Assembly (NCBI GenBank): GCA_902464485.1
Contig: CABQJJ010000063.1
Coordinates: 1-9,816, forward strand
DNA length: 9,816 bases
Origin: an uncultured Collinsella sp.
Lineage (GTDB): Bacteria > Actinomycetota > Coriobacteriia > Coriobacteriales > Coriobacteriaceae
Direction of reading: 5' to 3'
The first letter of the stretch is position 1, and every line of letters begins with the position of its first letter. The notes under the pieces were generated by a model, which worked only from the letters and a program-made list of their open reading frames with translations, did not search any database and was not told where the DNA came from. Below are positions 8,192-9,816 of the stretch, one piece after another. The translations under genes and the position numbers were made by a program.

Positions 8192-8333
8192 CATCTCAAT
8201 CTGTAACATCTAGACCCGCTTTTGATGTCTAGATGTTACAGATCGAGATCATTCCGAGGGACAGCTCCGTTTGTCTCAATCTGTAACAGATAGACCCGTT
8301 TTGAGCCGCCACATGTTACAGATTGAGACAAAC
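8192..8333 (+). repeat. Inverted-repeat array B: four alternating 15-mers (two hairpin units) at 40-base pitch
   Basis: The family is the same as the array at 5704-5922. TCTCAATCTGTAACA starts at 8194 and 8274 and the reverse-complement arms start at 8234 and 8314, again with exact 25-base gaps. The first unit pairs further inward through TCTAGA/TCTAGA, with one A/C mismatch in the outer arm. The second extends outward to a perfect 20-bp stem (8269-8288 with 8314-8333). Both central segments contain GACCCG-N-TTTTG or close to it, in the same orientation as array A. It sits between the converging mntH and rubredoxin-like genes. It might end mntH transcription, but no T-tract follows. Confidence 0.9.
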
Positions 8334-8397
8334 GGTCGGCCGGACTCACGACAGACAGAATCGGCTAACTGCAGCCGTAATCTCTTGGGGACGGAGG

Positions 8398-8434
8398 AAA
8401 AGGGCCCCGGACGGGATATCCGACCGGGGCCCTT
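8398..8434 (-). terminator. Rho-independent terminator of the rubredoxin-like gene
   Basis: On the minus strand AAGGGCCCCGG pairs with CCGGGGCCCTT around a 13-base loop, and the stem runs into TTTT. It starts about 40 bases after the rubredoxin-like stop codon. The plus strand has no T-run after the stem, so it acts mainly for the minus strand. Confidence 0.8.
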
Positions 8435-8474
8435 GGACAGAGCTATGTGTTGCTGCAAGTCGCGTGTCTACGAG

Positions 8475-8618
8475 TTACTCCTCGACGAGCTCAAACTGAT
8501 CGGGACCGACGCCGCAGACCGGGCACACGTAGTCCTCGGGCAGCTCGGGCGTGTCGACCTCAACCTCGTAACCGCAAACGGTGCACACGAACTTGTACGT
8601 CTTCTTTTCCTCAGCCAT
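8475..8618 (-). CDS. Short rubredoxin-like protein (47 residues)
   Basis: This small cytoplasmic electron carrier should bind one iron through four cysteines: C12 and C15 in CTVCGY, C32 and C35 in CPVCGVG, followed by DQFELVEE, which matches the classic rubredoxin C-terminus. Only 16 residues separate the two knuckles, against about 29 in ordinary rubredoxins. It is therefore closer to the compact rubredoxin domains that end rubrerythrins and high-molecular-weight rubredoxins. The ATG at 8618 is preceded on the minus strand by GAGGAG with a 6-base gap. It has its own AT-rich promoter and a strong terminator. The flavin reductase-like gene lies 88 bases upstream on the same strand and is its likely redox partner. 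A free-standing carrier for rubrerythrin or an A-type flavoprotein is also possible. Confidence 0.88.
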   Translation of the reverse strand: MAEEKKTYKFVCTVCGYEVEVDTPELPEDYVCPVCGVGPDQFELVEE

Positions 8619-8661
8619 GATGTTCTCCTCTCGAACGTGACTGCTGGTGTACTTGCTTATT

Positions 8662-8689
8662 AGTATATATTCTCAATAATATTATGCAA
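8662..8689 (-). promoter_or_regulatory. Probable promoter of the rubredoxin-like gene
   Basis: On the minus strand TATACT (8667-8662, 5 of 6 consensus bases) lies 16 bases after a weak -35, TTGCAT (8689-8684). The stretch is strikingly AT-rich against the surrounding GC-rich DNA. Predicted transcription starts near 8655 with a leader of about 37 bases. The six-base dyad ACTTGC (8651-8656) and GCAAGT (8686-8691) brackets the whole promoter. Confidence 0.55.
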
Positions 8690-8706
8690 GTAGTTTTACA
8701 GCATTT

Positions 8707-9210
8707 CTACCCTTGGTACGAAGACGCCTTGGGCGGCGTCTTGCCCTTCAGCACCTTGTGGTAGTAGTCATAGGTCAACGGAGTCTCGCCGCTCAGACGC
8801 TCGGCATCTTCAACCTCGCCGATAAACAGCAAATGCGTGCCCACGTCAACGGTGTCAATCAAACGGCAGCTAAACAAGGCCGCCGCGTGCTCGGGCACAT
8901 AGGGCATGCCAAGGGCGGTCTCGCGCGTCTCGTACTTGGCAAACTTGTCATAGTCGCTGCTGGTGCGGAATCCAAAGTTACCGATGTAGAGCATATCGGC
9001 CGTCTGATCGACCACGGTCAGCGCAAAGGCCTTGGCAGACTTGATAACGCCAGACGTGACATTTTCCTTATTCACGGCAACCGAGATGCGCGGCGGCGTA
9101 GACGTCACCTGCACCGCCGTGTTGATGACGCAGCCGGCGCGCAGCCCATCGGCCGCCGCGCTCACCACATACAGGCCGCTCGGCATGGTAAAGAACGCAG
9201 TTTTGTCCAT
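8707..9210 (-). CDS. Flavin reductase-like FMN-binding protein, Hrb N-terminal-half type
   Basis: This 167-residue protein belongs to the flavin reductase-like family, whose members bind FMN and usually move electrons from NAD(P)H to a partner. Family features are the N-terminal GLYVVSA strand, the core INTAVQVTSTPPRISVAVNK, the FGFRTSSDYDKF segment, VGTHLLFIGEVEDAE, and the terminal TYDYYHKVLKGKTPPKASSY. That last stretch resembles the linker which, in high-molecular-weight rubredoxin (Hrb) of anaerobes such as Moorella, leads into a rubredoxin domain; here the protein stops at that point. The ATG at 9210 is supported by GGGGAG 8 bases upstream and by family starts reading MDK. A longer open frame reaches 9399 but runs through a terminator and a palindrome, so it was not used. 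The rubredoxin-like gene follows 88 bases downstream. I see no convincing promoter in the short gap after the smpB terminator. Confidence 0.88.
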   Translation of the reverse strand: MDKTAFFTMPSGLYVVSAAADGLRAGCVINTAVQVTSTPPRISVAVNKENVTSGVIKSAKAFALTVVDQTADMLYIGNFGFRTSSDYDKFAKYETRETALGMPYVPEHAAALFSCRLIDTVDVGTHLLFIGEVEDAERLSGETPLTYDYYHKVLKGKTPPKASSYQG

Positions 9211-9218
9211 AACGATCA

Positions 9219-9224
9219 CTCCCC
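9219..9224 (-). promoter_or_regulatory. Ribosome binding site that decides the flavin reductase-like start
   Basis: GGGGAG on the minus strand lies 8 bases before the ATG at 9210. It supports the 167-residue product over the longer 230-codon frame, whose extra codons overlap the smpB terminator. Confidence 0.65.
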
Positions 9225-9261
9225 TAACCCGGGTTGGAACCTCATGGAAGTATGTACCCAC

Positions 9262-9295
9262 AAAAAAGGCGGCGCCCATAACGGAAGCCGCCTTT
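9262..9295 (-). terminator. Rho-independent terminator downstream of smpB
   Basis: On the minus strand AAAGGCGGC pairs with GCCGCCTTT around a 13-base loop and is followed at once by a T-run (six T in all). It begins about 124 bases after the smpB stop and ends about 50 bases before the flavin reductase-like start, separating the two transcripts. Confidence 0.85.
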
Positions 9296-9339
9296 GAGAC
9301 ATATGTGTCAAAACAGTATAAGCAAGATGAGACGCCCGC

Positions 9340-9406
9340 AGTTGCGGTGAAATAGGGACTGAATAGCCCCTCAAACAGGCAAAACAGTCCGTATTCCACC
9401 GCAACT
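9340..9406. repeat. Imperfect 22-bp palindrome after smpB
   Basis: The arm at 9340-9361 (AGTTGCGGTG then AATAGGGACTG) pairs with 9385-9406 with only two mismatches, one of which can be a G-U pair in RNA. The loop contains a small GCC/GGC hairpin. It would fall in the smpB 3' leader, before the terminator. There is no adjacent T-tract and no sequence relation to the other repeats in the window. Confidence 0.7.
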
Positions 9407-9418
9407 TACACAGAGCGC

Positions 9419-9816
9419 CTAGCGGTTGCGCTCCTTGAGCGCGCGGTCGATCTCGCGCTGGACATCGCGCTTGGCCATATCCTCGCGCTTGTCGTAAAGC
9501 TTCTTGCCGCGGCCTAGGCCCAGCAGCAGCTTTACGCGGCCGTCGGTATTAAAGTAGAGCTCCAACGGTACCAGCGCATAACCACGGTTACGAAGTTTGC
9601 CGTCGAGAAAGTCAATCTCCTTGCGGTGCAGCAGCAGACGACGACGGCGATCAGGGTCGCGGTTCCACACGCCACCATGGCTATAAGGGTGAATATGCAG
9701 ACCCACGAGCCAGCACTCGCCGCCACGAATCAGTGCAAAGGTGTCGGTGATCTGGCACGCGCGCTCGCGAATCGACTTGACCTCGGTGCCGCTCAGCTCA
9801 ATGCCGCATTCAAAGG
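9419..9816 (-). CDS. smpB: SsrA-binding protein SmpB, cut by the right edge (C-terminal 131 residues visible)
   Basis: SmpB binds tmRNA and brings it to stalled ribosomes for trans-translation. The visible part begins FECGIELSGTEVKSIRE, the conserved beta-barrel strand near the N-terminus, then CWLVGLHIHPYSHGG, RRRLLLHRKEIDFL, ALVPLELYFN and GRVKLLLGLGRGKKLYDKRE. This last stretch is the family hallmark before the C-terminal tail. The tail (DMAKRDVQREIDRALKERN) is basic and helical, as expected for the part that enters the ribosomal mRNA channel. Compared with the usual 150-160 residues, about 20-25 N-terminal residues are missing off the edge. An ATG at 9706 starts a frame but lies inside the conserved domain and is not the real start. 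The tmRNA gene (ssrA) is not in this window. Confidence 0.97.
   Translation of the reverse strand, partial: FECGIELSGTEVKSIRERACQITDTFALIRGGECWLVGLHIHPYSHGGVWNRDPDRRRRLLLHRKEIDFLDGKLRNRGYALVPLELYFNTDGRVKLLLGLGRGKKLYDKREDMAKRDVQREIDRALKERNR

Noticed and set aside
9226..9235. AACCCGGGTT palindrome and a T-arm-like GGTTC beside it, considered as an operator or tRNA remnant
   Set aside because: Ten bases of GC-rich symmetry alone are weak, and no acceptor, D or anticodon arm can be formed around it.
9211..9399. N-terminal extension of the flavin reductase-like protein to a start at 9399
   Set aside because: The extra codons run across a T-tract terminator and a palindrome, and the internal ATG at 9210 has its own ribosome site and matches family starts.

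Overview
The window is high-GC, gene-dense bacterial chromosome. Its layout suggests a Gram-positive anaerobe of the Coriobacteriia, possibly Collinsella. That is inferred from base composition, a strict-anaerobe-type flavoprotein plus rubredoxin pair, and short palindromic repeats between genes; no 16S gene is present to prove it. Seven protein genes are supported, two of them cut by the window edges.

Left block (1-5355, minus strand): gltB and gltD, the large and small subunits of glutamate synthase (GOGAT), form a tightly coupled operon for ammonia assimilation. gltD runs off the left edge. A 704-base divergent intergenic region (5356-6059) follows. It holds a symmetric candidate operator upstream of gltB, a 23-bp-arm hairpin, a stretch with no assignable gene, an array of inverted 15-mers and the gpmA promoter.

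Middle block (6060-8165, plus strand): gpmA (glycolytic 2,3-bisphosphoglycerate-dependent phosphoglycerate mutase) is followed after 75 bases by an Nramp-family Mn/divalent-metal importer (mntH-like). A second array of the same inverted 15-mers lies just after mntH.

Right block (8475-9816, minus strand): a fragment of smpB (trans-translation), then an FMN-binding flavin reductase-like protein, then a 47-residue rubredoxin-like protein with its own promoter and terminator. The last two look like the two halves of the high-molecular-weight rubredoxin (Hrb) electron carrier, encoded separately.

The most unusual signal is the repeat family. Ten copies of a 15-base sequence, alternating in orientation, sit at an exact 40-base pitch in two arrays (six copies at 5706-5920, four at 8194-8328). 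Arm changes are mostly compensatory and the central segment carries a conserved motif. I do not recognise it as a named element.
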